In this document: positions 53,147-63,342 of the stretch, one piece after another | Position numbering within the stretch: the stretch's first letter is position 1 | Layout of the letters: each line of letters starts with the position of its first letter | From: a virus | DNA length: 64,000 bases | IMG/VR virus record: IMGVR_UViG_3300023184_000087 | Span: 1-64,000 of that record | Strand: one strand, 5' to 3' | Made by a program: the position numbers and the translations under genes | Notes under the pieces: model-generated | Told to the model about the DNA's origin: nothing | What the model saw: the letters and a program-made list of their open reading frames with translations, nothing else | Database searches by the model: none

Positions 53147-55469
53147 TAGATAATCTAGCCAAAGTTTTTTTAAAATCTTCTTTATCGCCAAAAAGAGCTC
53201 TTAATGTATCTATATCATTTAATTTTGCACTTGCTATGATACTTTCCTGTACGCCAGAGGGCTGTCTTGTTAAACTAAATGCTAATCTTCTATTTCCTTT
53301 TACGTCGTCATAAGTCATTAACCTTGGTAGACCTTTGTCATCCAAGTCGAATCCACCCAATGATTCAAAAAAGTCTCCAACTGCACCAGCTGCAAAAAGC
53401 AGTCTTCCATTATCAAGTCTAAATTTTAATAACTCTGCTGTTTGATCAGCGCCGGCTAGTTTAAAATTAATATTTTCTATCCCCTTGCCAAGTATTGGAG
53501 CTTTTCCTCCTCCTAATGATGCGGCTGTTTCAGTGCTTACTGCAAACCTAAACACATTAGGCATTGTGGGCAAATACCTTACCGTGCCTGCTGATGTAAT
53601 ATCCATCTTAAATGCCTCTGCTGCAAATGTGTTAGCTAGTAGATTCATCATTTCTGGAGATTGTTTAGGACCTATTCCAGATTGATGCAGTTCAAGAATT
53701 CTTCTTGCAAATTCTTGGTTTCTTTCCTTAGAAGATCTTACTGCAGCAGGTAGTGATGATAGATCTTCGGTAATATTTTTATTTAACATATTTCTAATTT
53801 TTTTAGGAAGAACATCTGAATTCATTGCCTCTTGAAAATCTGCCATTACTTGTGCCGAATATTGCTTAATTGAAGCAAGTTCTTCTGGACTTGTAAACAG
53901 TTCTGGATGAAAGGCCATGGAAACTGGATCAGCATACACGCTTGTGCTTGAAGAGCCAAATCCGCTAATAGTTACAAAAGTGCTAGATCCAGCTAATCCT
54001 ATGTCTTTTTTTAATCCAGATCTACCTATTATCATATAAACATCTTCAAAATCTTTATCGGTAAATGTTCTACTAGCATCAAATGCAGTTTTTATCCCGT
54101 CTCCTTCATAGGCTCCTCTACCAGTTAATTGATAAAGATTTTCTGCGGAACCTATAACCTTTCTTCGCTCTTCTAGTTCTCTTAATTTTACTGCTAGTTT
54201 TTCTTTATTTGCCGGAGACGCTGGACTTATGATATCTCTTTTTAGTTGTTTTATTTCTTCATCTAGTTGTGCAATTACACCAGTTTTTCCTGAAATTACT
54301 TTTGCGTTTAAAACTGTAATACCATCAATTTCTTTTTCTGCGTAACTCATAAATTTTTTAAAAATTCTTAAATCATCTTCTCCTATATCTCCGTCTATCT
54401 TTAATTGCTCCATTGCAGCCATTAACCCTTTATTGTTTTTTGCATTGGCTATTGCATTTCTTATATCTGATCTTTGGAAAAAACTATTTATATATTTTTC
54501 TGGATCTTGTATAACAGAAATTTTTCCCATCTTTTTTTGTTCTTCTATTATGTCCTGAATTCCCCTTCCTATAGATTTTTGTAATAAAGTTGCTGAATCT
54601 ACTTGGGCTATTGCCTTTTGCGCTAAAGTGTTTTGATCACCTAAATTAAAATGTTTTTTTAGAATATCTAAACCTTCTTCAATGACAACTGCTTTAGAGT
54701 CTTTACCTCCAAAAGCTTTTCTTAATGTTTCCTCGGTTATAGTTATATCTCTTTCTGAAATTAAACCTTTCATTCTTTTCGTAATTTTTTGCATAAAATC
54801 CTCTATTGGATCATCGCCTGCAAAAATGCCAGCAAATTTTTGTTCATTAAATATTGGATTACCAATAAGACTCAACATATAATATGCTTGTTCATCTGAT
54901 AATATTTGACTGCCAACTTTAAACTGTAGCAAGTTTGCGCCCTCGTCATCTATAAATGGAATAAATCCACCTTTAGTTGGACCACTCTCAGACATTTTTC
55001 TTATTTGCTGAAGGAAGTCTTTTGGCTTTGCTCCTTGTTGAGTTCTGCTTGTTATAATATTTGCACTTACGTCTGTACCGGTTGCCCCAATGTCAATGCC
55101 CATTGCTTTAAGTTTTGCTAATACATCTGGCTGTAAACTTTTAGTCTTTAAATTTTTTTGTATATCACTTAATATTTCTCCAACTTGAGCATATTTTGGA
55201 TTGTTTGGATTGTTTGCTAAATTTGATACAGAACCAGATACGGCACTTAAGGACTGATATTGAGTCATCATTAGAGTGCTTGCTTGAATAAATGCTTCTT
55301 GTGGACTTTTCAATCTCTCTCCTGTTGCAGTAATAACATACTGTATAGCATTAGTGGACGGATTAAGCTCCACTCTTATGACTCCACCTCGACCTAAGTC
55401 TGTCCTGCTTAAGGATCTTTGAGCTGCGGAAAGTTTTTTTATTGGATCTTTAATAAAATCGTATACCAT
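53130..55469 (-). CDS. Large virion protein of unknown fold in the tape-measure region (779 aa)
   Basis: 779 aa, mixed alpha/beta and unlike a simple coiled-coil tape measure. Distinct segments are GFIPFIDDEGANLLQFKVGS near 160, VYMIIGRSGLKKDIGLAGSS near 475, VYADPVSMAFHPELFTSPEE, YLPTMPNVFRFAVSTET near 630 and SLGGFDLDDKGLPRLMTYDD near 720. The last segment carries an acidic GGxDLDD cluster that recalls the DxDGD loop of double-psi barrel RNA polymerases, but the third aspartate is displaced, so I make no polymerase call. It shares one base with the 2207-aa gene. It may travel in the virion with its two large neighbours. Confidence 0.6.
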   Translation of the reverse strand: MVYDFIKDPIKKLSAAQRSLSRTDLGRGGVIRVELNPSTNAIQYVITATGERLKSPQEAFIQASTLMMTQYQSLSAVSGSVSNLANNPNNPKYAQVGEILSDIQKNLKTKSLQPDVLAKLKAMGIDIGATGTDVSANIITSRTQQGAKPKDFLQQIRKMSESGPTKGGFIPFIDDEGANLLQFKVGSQILSDEQAYYMLSLIGNPIFNEQKFAGIFAGDDPIEDFMQKITKRMKGLISERDITITEETLRKAFGGKDSKAVVIEEGLDILKKHFNLGDQNTLAQKAIAQVDSATLLQKSIGRGIQDIIEEQKKMGKISVIQDPEKYINSFFQRSDIRNAIANAKNNKGLMAAMEQLKIDGDIGEDDLRIFKKFMSYAEKEIDGITVLNAKVISGKTGVIAQLDEEIKQLKRDIISPASPANKEKLAVKLRELEERRKVIGSAENLYQLTGRGAYEGDGIKTAFDASRTFTDKDFEDVYMIIGRSGLKKDIGLAGSSTFVTISGFGSSSTSVYADPVSMAFHPELFTSPEELASIKQYSAQVMADFQEAMNSDVLPKKIRNMLNKNITEDLSSLPAAVRSSKERNQEFARRILELHQSGIGPKQSPEMMNLLANTFAAEAFKMDITSAGTVRYLPTMPNVFRFAVSTETAASLGGGKAPILGKGIENINFKLAGADQTAELLKFRLDNGRLLFAAGAVGDFFESLGGFDLDDKGLPRLMTYDDVKGNRRLAFSLTRQPSGVQESIIASAKLNDIDTLRALFGDKEDFKKTLARLSNERRF

Positions 55470-58400
55470 TATCTCATCCCTGCTGCAATACTAATCTCAT
55501 TAGAACCAAATGGATTCATTACTGGAGTTACCGTTCCAGACACCCCAGCACCGCTCATTATTTGTCTTAGCCTATATAGAACATCTGTTCTAGCTGAAGA
55601 TGAATCAAAGACTGGGTAGCTCGGATTTGCCAAATTAGCTTCTTTTATCTGTTGTGGATAGTAACCCAGCTGAGACATTTCAAGACCCATTGATTGACCT
55701 ATCTTAACCTTTACATGGTCCATATTGGTATTCGGATGCCAGCCTTCCCAAGATGAATCGGGAAGCTGATGTCTCTGGAAGTATTCTGCCAGGTCTGGCT
55801 TTTCTTCTACTGGCATGCCCCATGCAGCTTCGTAGATTCTTCTTTCTAATCTGCCAGCTGTTGAAAGAATTCTTTCTCTTTCTGGTGCTGGAGCATTTAA
55901 CATTTCTACAAAGTGTTCTCTTTTTCTTTTTGGTATGGCAAGTTTTAACATATCGATTGGCATTCCATAAAGGTCTGCTCCATACATTGTTCTTTTTGCA
56001 GTTTGCCTATATTGATTTGCTGCAGCAGAATCTCCTGCCTGTTGTGCCATGGATGCTAATCTAGTATTTTTTGTGTACGTTAATATATCTGAATATTCTT
56101 CAAGAGCAAGTTCTTTCTTTCTTTGCAGTGGCATATATCTTTCGCCAGTTAATTTTTGACTGAGCTGGGATATTGCAGATACACCTCCACCAACTAATGT
56201 GCCCACAGCACTACCAAATAATTTTGCCTTTGGAGTTCTTCCAAAGAATGAACCAGTTACACCCAGGGCTGCTGCTGCCGTTAATGGATCTCTCTGAGTT
56301 GTCTTATTGAGCATTGGTTCAATAAAACTTTCAAATGGCCTTTGCCATTGTGGGAAAGTTGCTCCATAAACATTTCTTCTTTCCCAATCCTCAGTTGCTG
56401 TTCTCTTATTTAAAAATTTAGTATTAAACAAAGTATCTCGATGAGCAATATACTCTCCAAGTCTTTGCATTCTTCCTATACTGCCGCCTACTGTGTTCTT
56501 TTGATCTGGATAAGGAGTAAAATCATATTTGCTTGTTGTTTCTTCTACTCTTCCTCTAATCTCTTGAACTTTTATTTTTTGATCAGGACTTAGAGCCATT
56601 TTGTCCATCATACTATTTAAAGATTTGAATTGCTGAGAATATGGAGCAACGTCAGCAAGAATTTTAAATTGATCAACTAATCCATACTTACCAGTTTCAT
56701 CTGCTGATATTCTATTAAATCTTTCATATCCTCTTCCAGGAAGTCTTACTTCTCCTTCTTGGACTTTTGTAAATGGATCTCCTGTTTGAAAGTTAATATA
56801 ATATTCTGGACCAGGCATGAATGGATATTGCTTGCCCATCGTATTGGCGATTGGATTTATATAATCTATTCCAGTTCTTTCTTTAGGAATAAATCTTCTA
56901 ACAATTTCAGAAAACTCTATGTTACCCAGAGCACCTTGCGCTGGAATTGGAACGTCACCTAAACCACCAAGATTCAAATCCCAAAATGCTCTTGATGTTC
57001 CATAACCCTTTGATGCTGACTGTAACATCGCTCTATTTGGCTCAAAATCTCCTTCACCAAATCCAAATTTTTCTCTAAGACTTGCAAATCCAAATCCATA
57101 GATACCAGCCATTTCCTGCGCTCTATAACCAAACTCTCCAGATAGATCAGATTCTATTGGCTGACCAGCTGAAGCAACTCTTGGTGGCATTATTCCTCTT
57201 TGCTTTGGTGGGCCATAAGACATCTGCATCAGCGGTTGGTTTAATCCCGCTATGGAATTACGTGTCATGCCACGTGCAGTGTTTAGAGGATATTGTGCTG
57301 CTCCCCTTAAGTTCGCATTTGAACCACCAACTTGAGAAGAAACCATAGCCGAAGAATAAGATCCACCGGGACCACCACCTGCACCTCTGGTTATCGGTAT
57401 GACATTTGAACCAACTCCCATTCCAGCATTGTAAGCACTGGCGTCATATGCCCCATATTGACCAGCTGGCACATACTGACCAAGACCCTGCATAACTTCT
57501 TGTTGATGCATTGCAACTTGTGGTTTAAGAACTCTGCCAACAGTCGCGTTGAGAACGGTATTTATAGGGCCAAAAGGACCAGTAAAATATTCTCCAGTTA
57601 TTGGGTATGGTCTATCTTCGTAATGTTTTCTTTCAAATCTATATGGATCTAATGGTCTTAGCGGAGAAATATCATTGTTAAATAAGAATTTTTCTGCTGG
57701 ACTTCCATATGTATCAGAAGTAAATAGCGCACCACCTTGCAGTTTTCTATACCAAGATGGCCTATAGTATTGGATCTTTCCACCCTTAAATGGCGTATTG
57801 CCCAATGGCCAATATCTACCTTGCCTAATTGGGACTTCTCCATCTAGAAGTTGTTCCTTCTTTTCCTCTTTGGTCATACCGCCAGGAGTTAGGCCGGCCG
57901 CTATTGCTTGAGTTTCGACTATTCCTCTAGCTACTTTTGTTGTAACAAAAGGAGAATAAGTTTTTTCTCCATAATTATCTTCTGGTCCAAGTGCTCCACC
58001 CAACATTCTGTCTGCAGTAAATGCAGCTGTACCAGCGGCATATATTGGAAGAACTCGCTTGCCCACCATTCCTCTTGCATATAGGTCTAATGGACCCTTG
58101 AACTTGGATACATCTAACTGCATTCCTAGTGTTCCAAAGTATCTATTCAAACGCTCTACACCCTGTGATATTGGTGTTGATGCCGTAGAATAAGAACTTG
58201 GATCAGAATATGTCGTTAAACCCAATGCACTCTTGATTGCGCCAAATGGATTCTTTTCAAATACCGTTCCAAAAGTCGGAACAAATGTAACCTTTTGGCC
58301 AGATCCTAATACGTCAGTTGAAAGTTCTCCAATTTTGTAAGGAGCAGTTCCAAATGCTTTTTTAAATGGTGGCAGGAACGAAGAGAATGGCCTCTTTATG

Positions 58401-61400
58401 TTTGTACTTATAACAGATGCAGAACCAGATGTATATGGAGTAAAAAAACTCTTTACAGCTCCGCTTGCTTTGCCCGTTGCAAATTGTGCCAATTGACCTG
58501 CGGCACTTCTAGCATTGTCGAAAAGCTGAACATCTCTCTTATACGTTAAGAATGCACTGGTATTGAATAGTGTCGATAGTGCTGCGGCTTGAGCTTCAGC
58601 AAATTCTGATGCAGGTAATTGTGATTTAAGTTTTAATATTACATCTTGCATTGCGATGAACATGTCATCTTGTCTACCACCAAGTGCTGGATTTCCTGTT
58701 ATTGTTGCATTGGTTTGTGAAACAAATCTAAATATTTCATTTCGCATTTCGTCCATTTTTGTTGAAATGGTCGGAGATCTTCCTGCAAGTTGCGAAGTTG
58801 CTAATAAGTTACTTTCTTTTTGTAGTGCTCTTATTCTAGAAAAAGATTGTTCTATAACTCGTGGGTCAATGCCCATTTGCCTTGCTCGAGCTTTTAGCAT
58901 TGGAAGGGATGCTTCTATTTCAGCAGAGAAGTCAAATAATTCTTTTTGCGTAGTTAGATTTGCTACACTCTTATTCAGTGGACCAAAAGTAAATAATGAT
59001 TTATCAAAATCTTCTAGTTGCTCCATTACCTTTCTTGGAAGACCATATTGGAAAGTATTCTTTCTTAGGTCATTCATTGCAGTTAATATGTTTCTTTCCT
59101 CAAGACCGCTAACTGCTACTCCGGCTTCATCGATAAAGCTAACACCACTACCACTTGAATTTAATCTAATTTTTTTAGATACACTGTCAGTCTTAAGTAA
59201 GACTTCATCTCCAGACAATAATTTTGATAATATTTTTGGATTATTTATATCAGTATTTCTTCTTTGAAACCTAGATAGCAAACCAAAAATGGAGTTTGGC
59301 TGTTCAGAGTCAACTGCCATTCTGCTTTTGAATTTAACTGCTCTTTGATTATTATTAGAATTGTTTAATACTCTATCTAAAAATGTAGAACCAGATTGAC
59401 CAGTTACTTCATACGCTGCTTGACCAGAAAGACCTGCCGCATACCTGGCATGTCTTGTAAGCATTTCTGTGCTATTAGTTGGCAGTGGTCTATAAGTTCC
59501 TCTTAGTGTTTTTCCAAAAGTTGCTCCAGATTCTGAATTAACAGAAAAGCTAGTAACTTTACCTTTTGTGCCAAGGAAGCCACCAGTGCTATGCCATATG
59601 TGAAAATCTGCCTTAGAAGATGCTAAGTCTCCAAATGGTTGCACTGATCTTCCAGGGCTGTACTGAAGTGGACCTCTTCTAGCCATATCAGAAAAAGATC
59701 TAAATCCAAATAGATCAGCTGGATTTAATTTTATTATTGGTATATGAAATTCAGAAGCAAAAAAGCTAGCTGTATTTGAAAATGTATTTTTTATCGTACT
59801 AAAATCAAGGATGTTTCCTGACCTAGTTTTATAAACTCCGTCTAATCTATTAAGGCCTATTGACTTAGACACTGGGTCATTGATTGCCATTCTTCCAGCA
59901 AGGTCTGATATTACTCTTTTTTGCGAACTTGGCAGTCCCTTAAATCTATCCTGCTGTATTGCCTCATCTATGAGCAGTGGTTTTAGGCCAAAAATATTAT
60001 AGTTACCACCAAACAATCCAGAAGATATTTGTCTCTTCTCTAAAAGAAACGATCTTAACCCTACAAGATCATTTGGATTAAAGCCCCTATTTGCTAATCC
60101 CCTTTTAATGATATCGTCTGATACCATTCTTCCAGAATCATTTTTAAGTTTTATTCCAAGTACTTGTGCGGTTTTTCTTTGTAGAAACTGTTGTTTTGCC
60201 GAACTTAGTGGACCAACAAATTCATTATAAACAGCTTTTTGTGGCTTAAGAACTGTTCCAGCAATATCGACTAAATCATTTCTTGAAAATGAGTTCCATT
60301 GACTGTTAATTTTGTTTCTCATTCCAAGTTGGAATTCTTTACTTAAGAATTGAGAATTTGTTTCATCAATAATTTCTTTTAAGAAATTTTGTGGACTTGT
60401 TCCTCCAGCAGCGGCGGTTAAAGATTGTTCAAAACTTTTCCCATGTTTAAGAGTTTTATATTTTTTAAGAACAATATCGTAATATTCACTTTCATCTGCA
60501 ACAATTGTTGATCGACCTATTGAAATTACGTTAGTGGAATGAGAACCTCTTCCAGGAGTATTTACTCTTAATTGATTAACAAAATCGTCTATTGCATCGT
60601 CGCCCATAACTCCTTTAGCTCTTAATCTCTGAGCAAGAAGGTCTTTATAAGCGGTTGTTTGTCCACCAGTATAGAATTCTGATCTTTGGAAATTCTTATC
60701 CCCTGGGCCACCAGCACCAAGTATGGATACTTGTCCAGCAAGGCGTGTTAATCTACTTGAATGCTGAGATTGAATTCTTTGTATTGACTTTTCAAAAGAA
60801 TTCCTAGAAGCAGTGCCCACTGCCATCGATGCATCAGATATTATCTGATTGTATTTTATTGAACTCTGAAGGGCATCATAAGCTTGCCCTGACATTTTGA
60901 ATTCTTTATATCCAGATTTTATTGCACCGCTTAAACCTCTAAATGCAGGGATAGCATCAAAAGCTCCATATTGTACTGTTCTATTCGTTCCTGGAATTGT
61001 AGCTGGAGAATCAAGACCAAATGCAAAAGCTTTTACAGCTGCCATTGCCCTTTGTGCTGAACTTGAATTTTTTGCTCTAGCTGCATCAGCGGCAATTACT
61101 GGACCATGCCTAGCGTCATGTAGAGACTGAACAAACCTCGGTTGTTCCTTAAACGCCTCAGCAGCTGCGTTAAATCCACCACTTAACTGTGATGATTTCT
61201 TTAAAAATTTATTAGAGATAGATGCTACGTCGTGACCAACTTCAGACAATACCTCAGATAGATCTACAATATTTCTACTAAGAGCTTGCCTTCCTGGGCT
61301 CATACTTCTCAGTGAACCCATTGAGTTCTTGAAATTCATCAATGAACTTCTTGTTGCAGTTGAGCTACTTCCTAGTATTTCAAATGGAAGAACAGTAGTT

Positions 61401-62092
61401 GCAAGGTTGGTTACCGAAGTCTTAACGAAATCGCTTACTACGTCTACTGGATTATACCAATTTACTTTTTTCTTGTCTTCATTATTGCCAAAAAGATTGT
61501 CTGTCAAACCTCTTTGTGTGACATACAAAGCTGGAAGTTCATATGGAAGTCTTCTTCCGGCTCTAACTAATCTCTTTTGTATTTCATCTTGCATTGTAAA
61601 CAATGCAGGTGGTGCGTGAGTTGGGCCTCTTTGAGCTTGTCTTATTTCGTCTTTTGTAAGATTATAAAGTCTATTAGATTCGCTGTTTACACCTTTATAT
61701 CCAGTTGTTAATCCTTCTTCAGTTTCAAATACAAGCTTTGAGTATGGATCAACACCATCTTCGACAAATCTTTTAACACCTTGCAGTTGATCAAGATGTC
61801 TTCTTATGTCTGTTATTGTTCTAACTGAAGAAGTGGCAAAGTCAGTTGTAGAATTCTGTAACTTTTGGGCTAACTTGAGTCCACCCTTTTTCATCATTGC
61901 AGACATGACGCCAGCAACGGCTATTGTTGCTCCTGTATGAGCAAAGAATCTCATGACCGGATGGCCATCTAGGGCCTTTGTTATTTGACCACTGTTGGGA
62001 GAAACACCTTCGGTTTCTCCTTCATTGAAAGATAAATCCCTAGACGTAACACCATAACCTAAGTTATGAATCGGTCCACGATCTCTAATCAA
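55469..62092 (-). CDS. Very large virion protein, tape-measure position (2207 aa)
   Basis: 2207 aa, coded directly after two chaperone-like genes, the usual place of a tail tape measure. It has a hydrophobic stretch near residues 53-66 (ATIAVAGVMSAMM), a small one near 1340 (VLPIYAAGTAAFTADRML) and another near 1955-1975 (LFGSAVGTLVGGGVSAIS). Long glycine/proline/tyrosine-rich segments lie between about 1490 and 1620 (for example YGAYDASAYNAGMGVGSNVI). It is not a regular coiled coil, so classical ruler function over the full length is doubtful. It may combine tape measure with ejected, membrane-inserting parts. It ends NPFGSNEISIAAGMR. The family is not recognised; position is the main evidence. 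Confidence 0.6.
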   Translation of the reverse strand: MIRDRGPIHNLGYGVTSRDLSFNEGETEGVSPNSGQITKALDGHPVMRFFAHTGATIAVAGVMSAMMKKGGLKLAQKLQNSTTDFATSSVRTITDIRRHLDQLQGVKRFVEDGVDPYSKLVFETEEGLTTGYKGVNSESNRLYNLTKDEIRQAQRGPTHAPPALFTMQDEIQKRLVRAGRRLPYELPALYVTQRGLTDNLFGNNEDKKKVNWYNPVDVVSDFVKTSVTNLATTVLPFEILGSSSTATRSSLMNFKNSMGSLRSMSPGRQALSRNIVDLSEVLSEVGHDVASISNKFLKKSSQLSGGFNAAAEAFKEQPRFVQSLHDARHGPVIAADAARAKNSSSAQRAMAAVKAFAFGLDSPATIPGTNRTVQYGAFDAIPAFRGLSGAIKSGYKEFKMSGQAYDALQSSIKYNQIISDASMAVGTASRNSFEKSIQRIQSQHSSRLTRLAGQVSILGAGGPGDKNFQRSEFYTGGQTTAYKDLLAQRLRAKGVMGDDAIDDFVNQLRVNTPGRGSHSTNVISIGRSTIVADESEYYDIVLKKYKTLKHGKSFEQSLTAAAGGTSPQNFLKEIIDETNSQFLSKEFQLGMRNKINSQWNSFSRNDLVDIAGTVLKPQKAVYNEFVGPLSSAKQQFLQRKTAQVLGIKLKNDSGRMVSDDIIKRGLANRGFNPNDLVGLRSFLLEKRQISSGLFGGNYNIFGLKPLLIDEAIQQDRFKGLPSSQKRVISDLAGRMAINDPVSKSIGLNRLDGVYKTRSGNILDFSTIKNTFSNTASFFASEFHIPIIKLNPADLFGFRSFSDMARRGPLQYSPGRSVQPFGDLASSKADFHIWHSTGGFLGTKGKVTSFSVNSESGATFGKTLRGTYRPLPTNSTEMLTRHARYAAGLSGQAAYEVTGQSGSTFLDRVLNNSNNNQRAVKFKSRMAVDSEQPNSIFGLLSRFQRRNTDINNPKILSKLLSGDEVLLKTDSVSKKIRLNSSGSGVSFIDEAGVAVSGLEERNILTAMNDLRKNTFQYGLPRKVMEQLEDFDKSLFTFGPLNKSVANLTTQKELFDFSAEIEASLPMLKARARQMGIDPRVIEQSFSRIRALQKESNLLATSQLAGRSPTISTKMDEMRNEIFRFVSQTNATITGNPALGGRQDDMFIAMQDVILKLKSQLPASEFAEAQAAALSTLFNTSAFLTYKRDVQLFDNARSAAGQLAQFATGKASGAVKSFFTPYTSGSASVISTNIKRPFSSFLPPFKKAFGTAPYKIGELSTDVLGSGQKVTFVPTFGTVFEKNPFGAIKSALGLTTYSDPSSYSTASTPISQGVERLNRYFGTLGMQLDVSKFKGPLDLYARGMVGKRVLPIYAAGTAAFTADRMLGGALGPEDNYGEKTYSPFVTTKVARGIVETQAIAAGLTPGGMTKEEKKEQLLDGEVPIRQGRYWPLGNTPFKGGKIQYYRPSWYRKLQGGALFTSDTYGSPAEKFLFNNDISPLRPLDPYRFERKHYEDRPYPITGEYFTGPFGPINTVLNATVGRVLKPQVAMHQQEVMQGLGQYVPAGQYGAYDASAYNAGMGVGSNVIPITRGAGGGPGGSYSSAMVSSQVGGSNANLRGAAQYPLNTARGMTRNSIAGLNQPLMQMSYGPPKQRGIMPPRVASAGQPIESDLSGEFGYRAQEMAGIYGFGFASLREKFGFGEGDFEPNRAMLQSASKGYGTSRAFWDLNLGGLGDVPIPAQGALGNIEFSEIVRRFIPKERTGIDYINPIANTMGKQYPFMPGPEYYINFQTGDPFTKVQEGEVRLPGRGYERFNRISADETGKYGLVDQFKILADVAPYSQQFKSLNSMMDKMALSPDQKIKVQEIRGRVEETTSKYDFTPYPDQKNTVGGSIGRMQRLGEYIAHRDTLFNTKFLNKRTATEDWERRNVYGATFPQWQRPFESFIEPMLNKTTQRDPLTAAAALGVTGSFFGRTPKAKLFGSAVGTLVGGGVSAISQLSQKLTGERYMPLQRKKELALEEYSDILTYTKNTRLASMAQQAGDSAAANQYRQTAKRTMYGADLYGMPIDMLKLAIPKRKREHFVEMLNAPAPERERILSTAGRLERRIYEAAWGMPVEEKPDLAEYFQRHQLPDSSWEGWHPNTNMDHVKVKIGQSMGLEMSQLGYYPQQIKEANLANPSYPVFDSSSARTDVLYRLRQIMSGAGVSGTVTPVMNPFGSNEISIAAGMR

Positions 62093-62110
62093 TTTAATTC
62101 CCCTTGGTTA

Positions 62111-62740
62111 TTATTGCATACCCCAAAGCTTTTGGGCTATTGGGTCTTGGTAATCTGCTTCTCCTGTTTTCTTGGAAAGATTATGCCTTGCCGCTGACTG
62201 CTTTTGTTTTGCCGATTCTTCTTCGGGATCTATTAGCTGAAGAGTAATATTGGTTGATTCAATTCCATTTATATTTTGTTTTATTTCTATAATTTTCTCA
62301 GATAGGGCAACCATTTCTGCCAATTGAGAGAAAGTCATCTTATCTAAGTCCTCAGGAGAGTATGTAGTTATAGTAGCCAAAACAAAGGCTTTCATTAAGC
62401 TTCTTACTTCATTAGCTTTTTCTCTTTTAGATTCCAATATTTGCTTAGCTAAACCAGCGGAGAAGAACCCAGAAAAGTCCATTATCTCTTGAGCCAGGGA
62501 AGAAATTAATCCAGGCTGGATTGCATCTACAGAAAAGCTATCAGGATATACAACGGCACAATTAATAATTAAATCTTCTGCATCTAAAGAAGATGCTTCT
62601 TCAGAATTTTTATATTCAAGAATTTTGTCATATTCATCAAATGTTAATTCTCTAAAAATAACCTGTTGATCTTTTAGATTAACACTGAATATAGAACCAT
62701 GTTTCTTTTTAAGTTCATAAAGTTTTTCAGGTTCTATCAT
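62111..62740 (-). CDS. Tail assembly chaperone-like protein, second copy (209 aa)
   Basis: 209 aa. The first ~95 residues parallel the preceding 171-aa protein: VIFRELTFDEYDKIL matches VWRVLNRLEYKNLV, EDLIINCAVVYPD matches AIAELCILYPQYD, and GLISSLAQEIMDFSGF matches GIPSLISQEVLEASGF. The remainder is helical, with an acidic/basic tail (KQKQSAARHNLSKKTGEAD). Placed before the largest virion protein, the pair fits tail assembly chaperones or T4 gp26-like hub assembly factors. There is no ribosome binding site; the ATG lies 9 nt after the upstream stop, so it is probably coupled. Function is inferred from position. Confidence 0.6.
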   Translation of the reverse strand: MIEPEKLYELKKKHGSIFSVNLKDQQVIFRELTFDEYDKILEYKNSEEASSLDAEDLIINCAVVYPDSFSVDAIQPGLISSLAQEIMDFSGFFSAGLAKQILESKREKANEVRSLMKAFVLATITTYSPEDLDKMTFSQLAEMVALSEKIIEIKQNINGIESTNITLQLIDPEEESAKQKQSAARHNLSKKTGEADYQDPIAQKLWGMQ

Positions 62741-62749
62741 GTTTTAAAA

Positions 62750-63265
62750 TTACAACTGTCTTACTTCCAAAGCAACGAATCCGGATGCCTCTAATACCTC
62801 TTGGGAAATCAAAGATGGAATACCAGCCATAATACCCTTCATCTCTATTTTGTCGTACTGTGGATAAAGAATACACAGTTCAGCAATTGCTTCTTCATTC
62901 CACATGTTAGCTTCAGCTGAAGTTAACTGACCAGCCTGAACAAGTTGTTCCATTTTCTTAACAAGGTTTTTATATTCAAGTCTATTAAGAACTCTCCACA
63001 CAATATGCTTGTCAAAAGTGATTGACGTAACATATACTTCGCCAAATTGTTCTTTCCATGTTTTGATCATTCCAGCAGTAGGGCCGCCGTCCCATATTTC
63101 CTGATCGTCAGGAAGGGATTCAACACTTACTGGCTCTTCAACTACCACTTCAGTGTCTACATTTTCTCCAGCTGGACCTTCAACTGTTACTTCTGTTACT
63201 TCATCGGCTCCGATTTGTTCTGCTAATTCTGCGTTGCCTTTGATAGTTACTTTTCTTCCTGTCAT
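62750..63265 (-). CDS. Tail assembly chaperone-like protein, first copy (171 aa)
   Basis: 171 aa with a strong AAGGAG before ATG and a good promoter upstream (63297-63325). The first 65 residues are acidic and valine-rich (AELAEQIGADEVTEVTVEGP), probably flexible. The second part (residues about 70-170) is the domain shared with the next gene: VWRVLNRLEYKNLVKKMEQL, AIAELCILYPQYDKIEM and AGIPSLISQEVLEASGF. The two genes look like a tandem duplication. Unlike lambda G/GT-type chaperones there is no sign of frameshifting between them, since the second gene has its own start after a stop. Likely needed to assemble the tail. Confidence 0.62.
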   Translation of the reverse strand: MTGRKVTIKGNAELAEQIGADEVTEVTVEGPAGENVDTEVVVEEPVSVESLPDDQEIWDGGPTAGMIKTWKEQFGEVYVTSITFDKHIVWRVLNRLEYKNLVKKMEQLVQAGQLTSAEANMWNEEAIAELCILYPQYDKIEMKGIMAGIPSLISQEVLEASGFVALEVRQL

Positions 63266-63296
63266 TTTTTCTCCTTAGATAAAAGAATCACGATAC

Positions 63297-63325
63297 ATTA
63301 TACATCATATATTTTTATATTACAA
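63297..63325 (-). promoter_or_regulatory. Sigma70-like promoter upstream of the chaperone and large tail genes
   Basis: On the minus strand TTGTAA (63325-63320), a 17-nt AT-rich spacer and a perfect TATAAT (63302-63297) precede the 171-aa gene, which has AAGGAG. It lies in a 77-nt gap, one of the few in the late block. Spacing and -10 match are ideal; the -35 matches 4 of 6. Confidence 0.6.
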
Positions 63326-63342
63326 ATTTAAGTATTAATTAT

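Noticed and set aside
58656-59267. Long plus-strand frame (203 codons) opposite the 2207-aa gene
   Set aside because: It is antisense to a strongly supported gene, has no ribosome binding site and no domain; AT-rich coding DNA gives many such shadows. Other plus-strand frames were rejected on the same ground.
62700-62790. Programmed frameshift between the two chaperone-like genes
   Set aside because: The upstream gene ends at a normal stop, the downstream gene has its own ATG 9 nt later, and the two frames do not overlap.
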